Source of the DNA: Acidobacteriota bacterium
GTDB taxonomy: Bacteria; Acidobacteriota; Blastocatellia; Pyrinomonadales; Pyrinomonadaceae
Assembly: GCA_016703965.1 (NCBI GenBank)
Contig: JADJBB010000025.1
Coordinates: 682,001 to 746,000 of the forward strand
DNA: 64,000 nt
Reading direction: 5' to 3'
Shown here: positions 17,557-26,101 of the stretch, piece by piece
How positions within the stretch are numbered: position 1 is the first letter of the stretch
Layout: each line of letters opens with the position of its first letter
The notes under the pieces: generated by a model
Told to the model about the DNA's origin: nothing
Database searches by the model: none
The model's input: the letters and a program-made list of their open reading frames with translations, nothing else
Position numbers and translations under genes: made by a program

Positions 17557-19001
17557 AACAGGGCGTTATTTGGGCGGGAACCGATGATGGCTTGGTTCAG
17601 GTAACGCAGGACGATGGGAAGACTTGGGTAAACGTCACGCCAAAGGAATTACCTGAGTGGATCCAGATCAACGAGATCTCGGCTTCCCCGTTCGATCCCG
17701 CAACAGCCTATATCGCGGCGACAAATTATAAGAATGACGATACCAAGCCCTATTTGTTCAAGACATCAGATTTCGGAAAGAGCTGGAAGAAGATCGTCGC
17801 GGGTATTCCGGTCGATCAATTCGTTCGGACAATAGTCGAGGATCCGAATAAAAAAGATTTCCTATATGCCGGTACGGAGCGTGGAATCTACTATTCAGCA
17901 AACGGAGGTGAAATTTGGCTGCCCTTGCAGCTAAACCTTCCGATAGTTCCGATCACGGATATTACCGTACAGAAAAGGGAAAAAGATCTGGTCGTGGCAA
18001 CGCAGGGTCGTTCGTTCTACGTTTTAGATAATTTACCGGTTCTATACCAACTGTCAGAAGCGGAAAAAGCCACAGCATACCTTTTTAAGCCGGAAGACTC
18101 ATACCGGACAGCGGGCGGCGGCGGTTTTAGACTTCCCGCTACAGCAACTGTCGGACGCAATCCCGCCAGCGGCGCAGTTGTAAACTACTATCTAAAAACT
18201 AAACCGGCAAAGGACGTAACTGTAGAGTTTCTCGACAGTCAGAATTCTGTAGTTCGCAGATTTGCCCGCCGGATCGATCCAGCGGGGACCGAATCTGCCG
18301 CATCGGCAGGTTTTGGCGGCGGAGCCGATCCGCAACCTTCAGCAGATCTGGGTTTCAACACTTTTGCCTGGAACTATCGGCTTCCAAACGCGGCCACGAT
18401 CCCGGGGCTTATCATGTGGGGCGGTTCGCTGGCTGGTCCGCGAGTACCTCCAGGCAGCTATTCGGTTCGCCTGACGGTTGACGGAAAGGTAATAGCGACT
18501 GAGCCGTTTTCGATCAAGGCGGACCTCAGGCTGATGACGACTCAGGACGAGTTTGCAAAACAGTTTGATCTGATGAAAAAGATCAATGCAAAACTCACGG
18601 AAACACACAATGCCATTAACGAGCTGCGTGATATTCGAACCCAGATCGAATCCGTGTCGCGTCGTCTAAAGCCAGAAAACAAGGATATTGTTGATAAGGC
18701 GAAAGATATCGTTAGAAAACTGACCGAGGTCGAGGAGGCTCTTCATCAAACAAAGATCCGAAGCGGTCAGGACGCTTTGAACTTTCCGATCAGACTAAAT
18801 AATAAGCTCGCAGCCTTAAGCTCATTCGTTGACAGCTCAGACGATGGGCCGACGGCTTCGGCCTATGTCGTTTTTGCGGACCTTACTTCTCAGGTAGACG
18901 TTCAGCTGGCAAAATTTAACACGGTCAAACTCCAGGATCTTGCTGAATTTAATAAGCAATATTTAGCGAAAGGATTACCGGTTATCGTTTCGACGAAGTA
19001 G
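17553..19001 (+). CDS. VPS10/BNR-repeat protein, C-terminal piece of the same broken gene
   Basis: Continues the propeller in a shifted frame. Coding sense begins at about 17519 (FGTIFTIDESPLKQG), so the TTG at 17553 is only the first start-like codon and is unlikely to be a genuine initiation site. One more Asp-box (TQDDGKTW) and YLFKTSDFGKSW follow, then VATQGRSFYVLDN, the usual end of the propeller. The last part is an Ig/fibronectin-like domain with VPPGSYSVRLTVDG and a helical, Lys/Glu-rich C-terminus (~residues 330-480). It ends before a strong bidirectional hairpin. If the missing stretch were restored, one protein of roughly 1,040 residues would result. Confidence 0.8.
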   Translation: MKQGVIWAGTDDGLVQVTQDDGKTWVNVTPKELPEWIQINEISASPFDPATAYIAATNYKNDDTKPYLFKTSDFGKSWKKIVAGIPVDQFVRTIVEDPNKKDFLYAGTERGIYYSANGGEIWLPLQLNLPIVPITDITVQKREKDLVVATQGRSFYVLDNLPVLYQLSEAEKATAYLFKPEDSYRTAGGGGFRLPATATVGRNPASGAVVNYYLKTKPAKDVTVEFLDSQNSVVRRFARRIDPAGTESAASAGFGGGADPQPSADLGFNTFAWNYRLPNAATIPGLIMWGGSLAGPRVPPGSYSVRLTVDGKVIATEPFSIKADLRLMTTQDEFAKQFDLMKKINAKLTETHNAINELRDIRTQIESVSRRLKPENKDIVDKAKDIVRKLTEVEEALHQTKIRSGQDALNFPIRLNNKLAALSSFVDSSDDGPTASAYVVFADLTSQVDVQLAKFNTVKLQDLAEFNKQYLAKGLPVIVSTK

Positions 19002-19028
19002 AAATATTTGGCATTACTTTTTGACTAG

Positions 19029-19059
19029 CGGCGGAGGATTTCTTTTGGATCCTCCGCCG
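19029..19059. terminator. Bidirectional terminator between convergent genes
   Basis: 11-bp stem CGGCGGAGGAT (19029-19039) / ATCCTCCGCCG (19049-19059) with a T-rich loop. It separates the plus-strand BNR gene from the minus-strand CoA-transferase gene. Confidence 0.75.
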
Positions 19060-19072
19060 TAGTCCGTTGTTA

Positions 19073-20353
19073 TCAGCGTGATGCTGTATTGAATCGCTCA
19101 AAGGCTGCCCGTTCCAGATCTTCACGATTATCAGGATGCGCGATCCTTATAAGTTCGGCGGCACGCTGGCGGAGATTCAATCCGTACAAATTTGCGACTC
19201 CGTATTCGGTAACGATGTAATGGACGTGGGCCCGGGTTGTGACCACGCCGGCACCTTGTTTTAGAAACGGCACTATTTTGCTCTCTCCACGTTTTGTCGC
19301 CGAGGGAAGCGCAATTATTGCCTTACCGCCCTCTGACAATGACGCACCACGAATAAAGTCCATCTGCCCGCCGACACCCGAATATTGGTACGTGCCGATA
19401 GAATCGGCGCATACCTGCCCCGTCAGATCGACCTCGATCGCGCTGTTGACGGCGGTAACTTTCGGGTTTCGTCGAATGACCGAGGTGTCGTTAACATAGG
19501 CGATATCGAGCATCAATACCTGTGGGTTATCGTCGATAAAATCGTACAGCCGCTGGGTTCCCATGACGAAGCCCGCGACCATTCGCCCCGGATGCTTTAT
19601 CTTTTGGTGGCCGTTTATCACGCCGCTTTCAACCAGCGGAATGACCCCATCCGAAAACATTTCGGTATGAACGCCAAGGTCCTTGTGGTTGCCGAGTGCC
19701 CCGAGCACAGCATTAGGGATCGATCCGATACCCATCTGCAGGGTCGCCCCATCCTCAATAATGTCAGCGATATGCTTTCCGATCGCACGGTCCACCTCGG
19801 TCAACTCGGGCATCGGTATCTCGTGGAGATGTTCGTCAACCTCGACTATCGCGTCGATCTCGTCCAGGTGAATAAGAGCGTCGCCCTGGGTGCGTGGCAT
19901 TCGCGGATTGACCTGAGCGATCACACACTTGGCCGTTTCAAACGCCGCTCTCGCCACGTCAATAGAAACGCCAAGTGTACAAAAACCGTGCTTATCCGGC
20001 GGCGAGACGTTCAGCATAGCCACATCGATCGGAAGGATGCCGCGGCGAAAAAGATTTGGTACTTCGGATAGAAAGACCGGAACGTAATCAGCATGCCCGT
20101 CAGCAAGTGCCTGTCGCACATTCGCGCCGACAAAGAAAGCGTTGACGTGAAAGCTGTCCTTTAACTCGGCCGATGCATACGGTGCCGGACCCTCAGTGTG
20201 AAGATGGACTATCTCGACATTTCGCAATTCGGGGGCACGGGCTGTCATAGCCTTTATTAGCTGCTGGGGTGCGGCTGCGACGCTGTGAATAAATACTCGG
20301 TCGCCCGATTTAATGCAACGAACGGCCTCTTCTGCTGTCACTGTTTTTCTCAT
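19073..20353 (-). CDS. Acetyl-CoA hydrolase / 4-hydroxybutyrate-type CoA-transferase
   Basis: Transfers CoA between acetyl-CoA and a short acid, or hydrolyses acetyl-CoA. The 426-residue length fits the Cat1/AbfT family. The catalytic glutamate that forms the CoA thioester is Glu231 in GVHTEMFSDG. MGIGSIPNAVL and GVGGQMDFIRGA are characteristic glycine-rich CoA-pocket segments. The start ATG lies in a compact context with a weak ribosome binding site. Proximity to thiolase and hbd on the same strand suggests activation or release of C4 acids such as butyrate or 4-hydroxybutyrate, which is inference. Succinyl-CoA:acetate CoA-transferase is a plausible alternative. Confidence 0.9.
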   Translation of the reverse strand: MRKTVTAEEAVRCIKSGDRVFIHSVAAAPQQLIKAMTARAPELRNVEIVHLHTEGPAPYASAELKDSFHVNAFFVGANVRQALADGHADYVPVFLSEVPNLFRRGILPIDVAMLNVSPPDKHGFCTLGVSIDVARAAFETAKCVIAQVNPRMPRTQGDALIHLDEIDAIVEVDEHLHEIPMPELTEVDRAIGKHIADIIEDGATLQMGIGSIPNAVLGALGNHKDLGVHTEMFSDGVIPLVESGVINGHQKIKHPGRMVAGFVMGTQRLYDFIDDNPQVLMLDIAYVNDTSVIRRNPKVTAVNSAIEVDLTGQVCADSIGTYQYSGVGGQMDFIRGASLSEGGKAIIALPSATKRGESKIVPFLKQGAGVVTTRAHVHYIVTEYGVANLYGLNLRQRAAELIRIAHPDNREDLERAAFERFNTASR

Positions 20354-20415
20354 TCGATTTCTATGGTTTTATCTAAGGAAACTTGCTTAGTTTATGATGT
20401 TGGTTCTGGCCTGTG

Positions 20416-20871
20416 CTATTCGCCGATGTCTTCGTTCCATGTCTCGGGATGTTCCGCGATGAACCTGCCGAGCAGTTCCTTGCATTCCTCATTGTCCAGG
20501 TCAATGACCTCGACGCCAATTTCGCGAAGCCACTCTATGCCGCCCTGAAAGGTGGTCGATTCACCGACTATCACGGTCCCAATACCAAATTGCCGGATGA
20601 GGCCGCTACAGTACCAGCACGGTGCGAGGGTTGTCACCATTATTGTTTCACGATAACTTCTCTGCCGGCCCGCTTTGCGGAAAGCGTCGGTCTCGCCGTG
20701 AACCGATGGGTCGTTTTCCTGTACGCGGCGATTATGACCGCGCCCAAGTAAGGTGCCATGCCGATCGAAGAGAGCCGCTCCAATTGGAATTCCGCCCTCA
20801 GAAAGACCCTTGACCGCTTCCTCAATAGCCACATCCAGCATCGCCGCATGATCAATATTGTGTTCCACCAT
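20416..20871 (-). CDS. Cytosine/nucleoside deaminase of the yeast Fcy1 type
   Basis: A 151-residue zinc deaminase. Zinc and catalytic residues are His58 and Glu60 in VHGETDAF, and Cys85 and Cys88 in TLAPCWYCSG. The overall sequence resembles Saccharomyces Fcy1 (cytosine deaminase, about 158 residues) more than bacterial CodA: it shares GG(I/V)PIG near the start, HN-R, VGE and the C-terminal W-EDIGE ending. The ATG at 20871 fits the family start; longer open frames upstream read antisense to the next gene. Likely reaction: cytosine to uracil in pyrimidine salvage, though guanine or other bases cannot be excluded. The gene is divergent from a small plus-strand gene 44 bases away. Confidence 0.87.
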   Translation of the reverse strand: MVEHNIDHAAMLDVAIEEAVKGLSEGGIPIGAALFDRHGTLLGRGHNRRVQENDPSVHGETDAFRKAGRQRSYRETIMVTTLAPCWYCSGLIRQFGIGTVIVGESTTFQGGIEWLREIGVEVIDLDNEECKELLGRFIAEHPETWNEDIGE

Positions 20872-20915
20872 CTTCGATTTTATAAGCAAACGACGTGTTA
20901 TGCTAATCTTAAAGC

Positions 20916-21275
20916 ATGTCGCAAAGGTTTCTATCCGGTGATTTTCTTGTGTTTCAGCTGGAGGCTGGTTTTGCTCTTTTACGTTTACTCGCTGTCGAAG
21001 GCACGGGCGAGGACAGAACTTGGCATGTCGCTGCTTATCGAGATCTTTTCCCGGATGTTGAAACGGCGGAAGTTGCCTCTTTGGGTCAGAACGAACTCGT
21101 TTTGAGCAACCCTCATATAGCGTTAACAACCCGGGCGTTTGAGAGCACCCAGGTCGCTCGAATATCCAATCAGCCGCTTACGGACGTAGAAGAAGCTCCG
21201 TTCCAAAAGTGGAAGAGCGATGCCGATCGTGAAGTATCCGATCGCTCGGTCAGGCTGATGCTTGGATTAAGATGA
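20916..21275 (+). CDS. Conserved-looking hypothetical protein (119 aa)
   Basis: Soluble acidic protein with no signal peptide or membrane segment; I do not recognise a family. The sequence has ordinary composition, with a mid-region NPHIALTTRAFESTQVARI and a C-terminal SDRSVRLMLGLR. Its ATG lies 44 bases from the divergent deaminase start, so the two share a promoter region. Its 3' end overlaps the convergent zinc-ribbon gene by nine bases. The antisense frame here is an implausible Arg/Gln-rich stretch, which supports the plus-strand reading. Confidence 0.7.
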   Translation: MSQRFLSGDFLVFQLEAGFALLRLLAVEGTGEDRTWHVAAYRDLFPDVETAEVASLGQNELVLSNPHIALTTRAFESTQVARISNQPLTDVEEAPFQKWKSDADREVSDRSVRLMLGLR

Positions 21276-21740
21276 CCTGAGTTTTGATTCATCGAGTTGG
21301 CGGGTCGTTCCTTCGATGATGCTTGATGGAATGACATTATCGAAATCAGGTTCGTTCAATCTCTTGTTAACTTCCGCGACCCTTTGCGGCAATTCTGCCG
21401 AATCATCCTTTTCTCGCCGAAGTTTCTTAAAGTGCTTTCTAAGCAAAATGGAGCGCCAAAGCGTTTGAGTATGCCAACATCCCATAGCGATCAAGAGGCC
21501 GGCCGTAATGTAGATCAGCGGGTGCGTGTCAGCTCTGAAAGCAACCAAAGAGTAAAGTAGTATCGCGAGCGTGAAGCATGTGACCACTGTCATCGCGTTA
21601 AGTACCAGATTGGCCTTTACATGATCTTCCGGAGTTTGCTTATTCTTGGTAGGTTTTGATAGGTTGGGCAGTAATATGCCGCATTGCCGGCAATAGGACT
21701 CCGGTACCTGATCTGCTTTTCCGCATTTTGGGCAATACAT
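21267..21740 (-). CDS. Zinc-ribbon membrane protein
   Basis: A 157-residue protein. The N-terminal zinc ribbon CPKCG (residues 3-7) and CRQCG (17-21) is followed by two membrane segments (about residues 48-68 and 74-92). The C-terminal tail is charged and cytoplasmic, with a REKDDSAELPQRVAEVNKRL helix. Zinc-ribbon-plus-TM proteins are common in this phylum and mostly uncharacterised. It lies 29 bases downstream of the proline dehydrogenase gene on the same strand, so co-transcription is possible. No function is inferred. Confidence 0.8.
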   Translation of the reverse strand: MYCPKCGKADQVPESYCRQCGILLPNLSKPTKNKQTPEDHVKANLVLNAMTVVTCFTLAILLYSLVAFRADTHPLIYITAGLLIAMGCWHTQTLWRSILLRKHFKKLRREKDDSAELPQRVAEVNKRLNEPDFDNVIPSSIIEGTTRQLDESKLRSS

Positions 21741-21769
21741 AATAGAGGCTTTAGCGACGGCCTACGAGG

Positions 21770-22948
21770 TTAACATATATTCCGGCGTTTTAGTTCCCGG
21801 TCGATCATCTCAAGTTCGCGGCTGACCTGGCCGGCGGCGGATGAATTCTCTTCAGCCCGGCGGATCAGATACGGAACGGTGTCAGCGACGGGGCCGTACG
21901 GCAAGTACTTGGACACGTTATAACCTTTCGATGACAGAACGTAAGAGATGTTGTCGCCCATACCGTAAAGCTGAGAAAAGAAGATGTTTGGATGATCGGG
22001 TGAGATTCCCAGCTCGTGCATCATCTCCGCTGTGAGTTTTGTACTTGCCTCGTTATGAGTGGCAGCGACGAATGCGATCTCTTCGTGGTGCTTTAGACAA
22101 TATTCTATTGCTGCATTGTAATCAGCATCAGTATCTGCCCTCGTTGCGTGAATAGGCGAGGGGTAGCCCATTTCCTCGGCTCGCTCCCGCTCCTTTTCCA
22201 TGTATGCTCCGCGAACCAGTTTTACTGCGAGGATATAACCATCAACTTTTGCTTGCCGTCTTGCGTCCTTTAGAAACTGTAGACGGTCTGTTCGATAAAG
22301 CTGGAGCGTGTTATATACGATCGCTTGTTCGCGATTGTATTTCTCCATCATGTCGGTGGCGAGGCGGTCGATGGCGTCCTGGATCCAGGTTTCCTCGGCG
22401 TCGATGAAAACGGGCTGGCCGAGAGAATATGCGTATTCACAGATCTCGCCAACTCGCTTGTATATACGCTCACATTTTGCCTGGCTTTTGGCATCCAGCT
22501 TTTTCTTTCGACTCAGCCTTTCGAGTGTTCCAAGAGGGGCAATGCCTGTTACCTTGAAGACTGCGAATGGGATGTTCGGATCATTCTTGGCTCTCTTGAT
22601 CGTGCGTATGATCTCGTCCTTAGTACGGTCGAAATCATCTTCCGTCGATTTTCCTTCGACCGAATAGTCGAGGATAGTGCCGATATGCGAATTTCCAAGC
22701 ACCCCGACTGTTTTATCGCATTCGTCGATCGTTTCCCCACCACAAAACTGCTCAAATACCGTCGATTTGATCAATCCCTCGACCGGCAGTCCTATCGACA
22801 GAGCGAATTTCGTCATTGTCGTTCCTACCGAGTTCAGAAAAGGTGAATTAAGCAGTTTGAAGATCCGGAATTTCTCTTTGAGTTGAGCATCCGATTTGTC
22901 TGCAAATGCGGTCGCGGTGTCCTGAAGGTCTAATTGGAATTCGCTCAT
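21770..22948 (-). CDS. Proline dehydrogenase (monofunctional)
   Basis: FAD-dependent oxidation of proline to pyrroline-5-carboxylate, the first step of proline breakdown. The 392-residue beta/alpha-barrel has the conserved VKLVRGAYMEKER and FVAATHNEAS segments, and a C-terminal SKYLPYGPVADTVPYLIRRAEEN containing the Tyr-Pro-Tyr/Arg-Arg substrate-binding set. It has no P5C dehydrogenase domain, so it is a stand-alone PutA-N-like enzyme. I used the ATG at 22948 (MSEFQLD); a further ATG seven codons upstream gives MCYYPIF, which looks non-coding. A separate P5C dehydrogenase is not in the window. Confidence 0.94.
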   Translation of the reverse strand: MSEFQLDLQDTATAFADKSDAQLKEKFRIFKLLNSPFLNSVGTTMTKFALSIGLPVEGLIKSTVFEQFCGGETIDECDKTVGVLGNSHIGTILDYSVEGKSTEDDFDRTKDEIIRTIKRAKNDPNIPFAVFKVTGIAPLGTLERLSRKKKLDAKSQAKCERIYKRVGEICEYAYSLGQPVFIDAEETWIQDAIDRLATDMMEKYNREQAIVYNTLQLYRTDRLQFLKDARRQAKVDGYILAVKLVRGAYMEKERERAEEMGYPSPIHATRADTDADYNAAIEYCLKHHEEIAFVAATHNEASTKLTAEMMHELGISPDHPNIFFSQLYGMGDNISYVLSSKGYNVSKYLPYGPVADTVPYLIRRAEENSSAAGQVSRELEMIDRELKRRNIC

Positions 22949-23098
22949 AAAAATCGGATAATAACACATTCGCTTAGTAGTCTACAGTCAGATTCAACCC
23001 TCTGATGTAACCCATGAAATTGTAACCATCCTAAAATTATCTTATCATTCTCGTTTAACCTCAGAGTCCTGAATTGGACCGTGGAAAGCGAGATCAAT

Positions 23099-24572
23099 AT
23101 GGCAAAAGCACTTCCTAAGAGATCGGAAAACTATTCCGAATGGTACAACGAGATCGTCAAACGGGCAGATCTGGCTGAAAATTCCGCAGTTCGCGGTTGT
23201 ATGGTAATCAAACCGTATGGTTTTGCGATCTGGGAGAAAATGCAGCGTGCTTTGGACGATATGTTCAAAGCGACGGGCCACCAGAACGCCTACTTCCCCT
23301 CTTTTCGTGCCAAAATCCTTCCTCGAAAAAGAAGAGGAACACGCCGAGGGCTTTGCTAAAGAGTGTGCGGTGGTCACTCACTATCGCCTCAAGGCAAATC
23401 CTGACGGCAAGGGACTGATCGTTGATCCTACGGCAAAACTCGAAGAGGAACTGATCATCCGCCCGACCTCCGAAACCGTAATCTGGAACACCTATAAGAA
23501 CTGGATCCAGTCCTGGCGCGATCTGCCGCTGCTTATTAATCAGTGGTGCAACGTCGTTCGTTGGGAAATGCGCACGCGGTTGTTTCTGCGTACCACCGAA
23601 TTCCTCTGGCAGGAAGGCCACACGGCTCATTCGACCGAGCAGGAAGCGATCGAGGAGACTGAACGGATGCTCGGCGTCTATGCGACCTTTGCCGAGGAAT
23701 GGATGGGCGTTCCAGTCCTTCGAGGGTTGAAATCACCTAACGAACGTTTCGCCGGAGCCATCGAAACCTACTGTATCGAAGCCCTCATGCAGGATGGCAA
23801 AGCCCTGCAGGCCGGGACATCTCACTTTTTGGGGCAGAATTTTGCCAGATCTTTCGACGTGAAGTTCGTTAACAAAGAGAATCAGCTCGAATTCGCGTGG
23901 GCGACTAGTTGGGGAGTTTCGACGCGGCTGATGGGAGCTCTGATCATGGCCCACTCTGACGATCAGGGCCTCGTGCTTCCGCCAAAGCTCGCTCCGATCC
24001 AGGTCGTGATCATTCCGATCTATAAAACTCCTGAAGAACTGGCCGCGATCTCTGAGAAAGTTGATCCGATCTTCGAAGCACTGAAAGCCGCGGGTATCTC
24101 GGTCAAATATGACGATGCGGATAACCAGCGGAGCGGCTGGAAGTTTGCGGAATACGAACTAAAAGGCGTTCCGATCCGTCTCGGCCTTGGGAATCGCGAT
24201 CTCGAGAACGGCACCATCGAGGTTGCCCGCCGCGATACGCTCTCGAAGGAATCGCAACCTATCGAAGGCATCGTCGAACACGTCAAAAACCTGCTCGACG
24301 AGATCCAGGCGAACATCTACCAGAAGGCTCTGGCGTTCCGCGAGGCGAATACGCACTCGGTCGACACATGGGAAGAATTCACCGCCCAGATCGAAAAAGG
24401 CGGCTTTGTCCTGGCCCACTGGGACGGCACCGGCGATTCCGAGGAAAAGATCAAACAGGAAACCAAAGCCACGATCCGCTGCATTCCCCTCGATGCCAAA
24501 GAAGAAGACGGCAAATGCATCCTGACAGGTAACCCGTCGAACAAGCGAGTGGTCTTTGCGAAAGCTTATTAA
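23099..24572 (+). CDS. proS: Prolyl-tRNA synthetase (archaeal/eukaryotic-like type), interrupted by a one-base insertion
   Basis: Essential class II synthetase charging tRNA-Pro; repaired length about 490 residues. The first 66 codons read MAKALPKRSENYSEWYNEIV to GHQNAYFP. At about 23300 one extra T (TTCCCCTCTTTTCG instead of TTCCCCCTTTTCG-like spacing) shifts the frame. The remainder then continues perfectly as LFVPKSFLEKEEEHAEGF. Visible motifs: RPTSETVIW (motif 2 region), RWEMRTRLFLRTTEFLWQEGHTAH, and motif 3-like GVSTRLMGALIM. The lack of an editing INS domain and the short C-terminal zinc-like domain (RCIPL...GKC) fit the ProS type found in archaea, eukaryotes and some bacteria. An essential gene is unlikely to be truly broken, so a consensus error is the simplest reading. 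Confidence 0.93.
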
Positions 24573-24580
24573 GCTCAAAT

Positions 24581-24655
24581 AACCACGAAACCACACAAAA
24601 AGGCACGAAACAGGACTCGATCCCGTTTCGTGCCTTTTCGTAGTATTTCGTGGTT
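24581..24655. repeat. Long hairpin repeat after proS
   Basis: A 75-base imperfect inverted repeat: AACCACGAAA...AAGGCACGAAAC (24581-24611) and its complement GTTTCGTGCC...TTTCGTGGTT (24625-24655). A close relative lies at 25122-25198, and a one-armed relative near 33765-33798. It may also terminate proS. Confidence 0.75.
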
Positions 24656-24664
24656 ACCCTTCGG

Positions 24665-25041
24665 CTAGCTCATGAGCCACTTTTTTGCTGCTTCGGGCTC
24701 CGAAAACAACCTGCAAATGGCACCGCGGTTTCGTCCGGCGGTTAGAGCAAAGTCGATCGGTCTTTCGACGGTCGAATAAGGGTTTACGACAGCCACGCGG
24801 GTTCCGCGAAACGGTTCCATATTGTCGAGCGTGATGTTAAAGAGAGTAACTTCGCCCAAAGAATTGGGAATATCACGCATTAGCAGCACGCGGCGTTCCC
24901 GAGTTTCGGCAATTTTGGCGGTAAGCTCCTTAAATATTCTCGAGCGATCTGCTCGTCTATTTTCTCGGCAGAAATTTCCGCCAAAAGATAACCTTGTTCC
25001 GTGGAAAACGAGATAGAGTACGGTTTCGTGAGAGAGTCCAT
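24665..25041 (-). pseudogene. SpoIIAA/STAS-like protein, one-base frameshift
   Basis: Repaired length about 125 residues. The first part reads MDSLTKPYSISF...EKIDEQIAREY. Around 24932 one base is missing from a T run (AAA on the plus strand), after which the frame continues FKELTAKIAETRERRVLLMRDIP and ends FSEPEAAKKWLMS. This resembles the SpoIIAA-like single-domain STAS proteins (DUF3478 type), which end in a similar EEAxxWL motif. Function unknown; such proteins may bind lipids or nucleotides. It is bracketed by two copies of the same long hairpin repeat (24581-24655 and 25122-25198). Confidence 0.65.
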
Positions 25042-25121
25042 TAAGAGAAGGTTAACACGATATTTGTTTGCCGCTCAAATGACTTCATCACTGATTCACC
25101 GTCACCTGCGAAGATCCCGAC

Positions 25122-25198
25122 ACACTAATAAACACAAAAAGCACGAAACAGGAGCCTAAGGAACTTCCCTTTCGTGCTTTTTCGCGTTGTTTAGTGGT
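25122..25198. repeat. Long hairpin repeat, second copy
   Basis: Imperfect inverted repeat with arms CACTAATAAACACAAAAAGCACGAAA (25123-25148) and TTTCGTGCTTTTTCGCGTTGTTTAGTG (25170-25196). It shares the core AAAAAGCACGAAAC / GTGCTTTTTC with the copy at 24581-24655. Confidence 0.7.
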
Positions 25199-25212
25199 TT
25201 CTGAATTCCGGA

Positions 25213-25905
25213 CTACGAAACCGTTACCGGATAATTTGCCGAGTAGTTGCCGTATTCGGCGTTCTTTTTGATGTAGACAGCGCGGATCACGCCGGATTCG
25301 GGTTGGTTTGGTTGGGCTGGGGTGATCTGGAAGCTGCCCGGGGTGTTTGTGAGGAAGGCGATCGGGGCAAAATCTCCGCCGTTGCGGGCGTATTCTACGC
25401 GGAGAGCGTCTGCGCCCTGCATTGAGCCGCTGATGTTTACCCAATAGTTAGCCATCGTTGCGGTTTTCAGGTTTGGCGTTACCGTATCAGGAGCAACCGG
25501 AACGATCGTAGCACCTACGATTCCCAGATCTTCGCCGATCGCCTGCGTATAGCCTGCCGAAGCGACAATTCTATCTCTCAGACGGAAAAATTCGGTCACG
25601 GTGCCGAGCGTATATGCATTTGCGGGAACTACCGGGAACACCGGAGCTGCCTGGGCGGTTCCGCCTGCCGGTTCGCCGTTAAAACCTCGTCGCGCCATTT
25701 TGTCATGGCGATCATGCGGTCGCTTTGCATTGCTCGACGACATTAAAAGCAGAAACAAAGTTTCGAACACAGAGCCTCAGCCGTATCGAGCTGGGCGGGC
25801 GACATTCCCCAGAACGGTCGCATAGTTAGCGATCTTTACCGAAAAGTTCTGCACCAACACTACCTGGGCCGGCACAGACGACGGCCACCAAAATTTCACT
25901 GCCAT
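25213..25905 (-). pseudogene. Uncharacterised protein, at least four one-base frameshifts
   Basis: Repaired length about 230 residues. It begins with ATG at 25905 after a strong AAGGAGA ribosome binding site: MAVKFWWPSSVP...QNFSVKIANYATVLG. Frame changes lie near 25807 (extra G), 25763 (extra A), 25716 (missing base) and 25676 (missing G). The rest is open: GEPAGGTAQAAPVFPVV, RLRDRIVASAGYTQAIGEDLG, and an Ig-like C-terminal part (DALRVEYARNGGDF, VIRAVYIKKNAEYGNYS). I recall similar proteins in Blastocatellia but know no function. Each piece is still good protein sequence, so either the loss is very recent or the bases are wrong. Confidence 0.6.
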
Positions 25906-26101
25906 AATAGTATGGTCTCCTTAAATTAATAAAGTTGTTTTCTATTAGGTAGTAACCGGAAGTGCGGGCACGGTGCCCAAAAGGTGTGTGAGCTAACCCT
26001 AAGCGGAAATTGGAAGGCTTCCGGCAAACTCAAAACAGGATAAAACGCGGGAAAAGTTTTGTCAATATATTTTAATACATGATATTAAATTATTCGTTCC
26101 A

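Noticed and set aside
23290..23310. Programmed frameshifting in proS
   Set aside because: No classic slippery heptamer with a following pseudoknot is evident, and the shift is in a gene not known to be recoded. A base error is simpler.
24159..24596. A 145-codon minus-strand gene opposite the end of proS
   Set aside because: It is antisense to conserved synthetase sequence and lacks a ribosome binding site.
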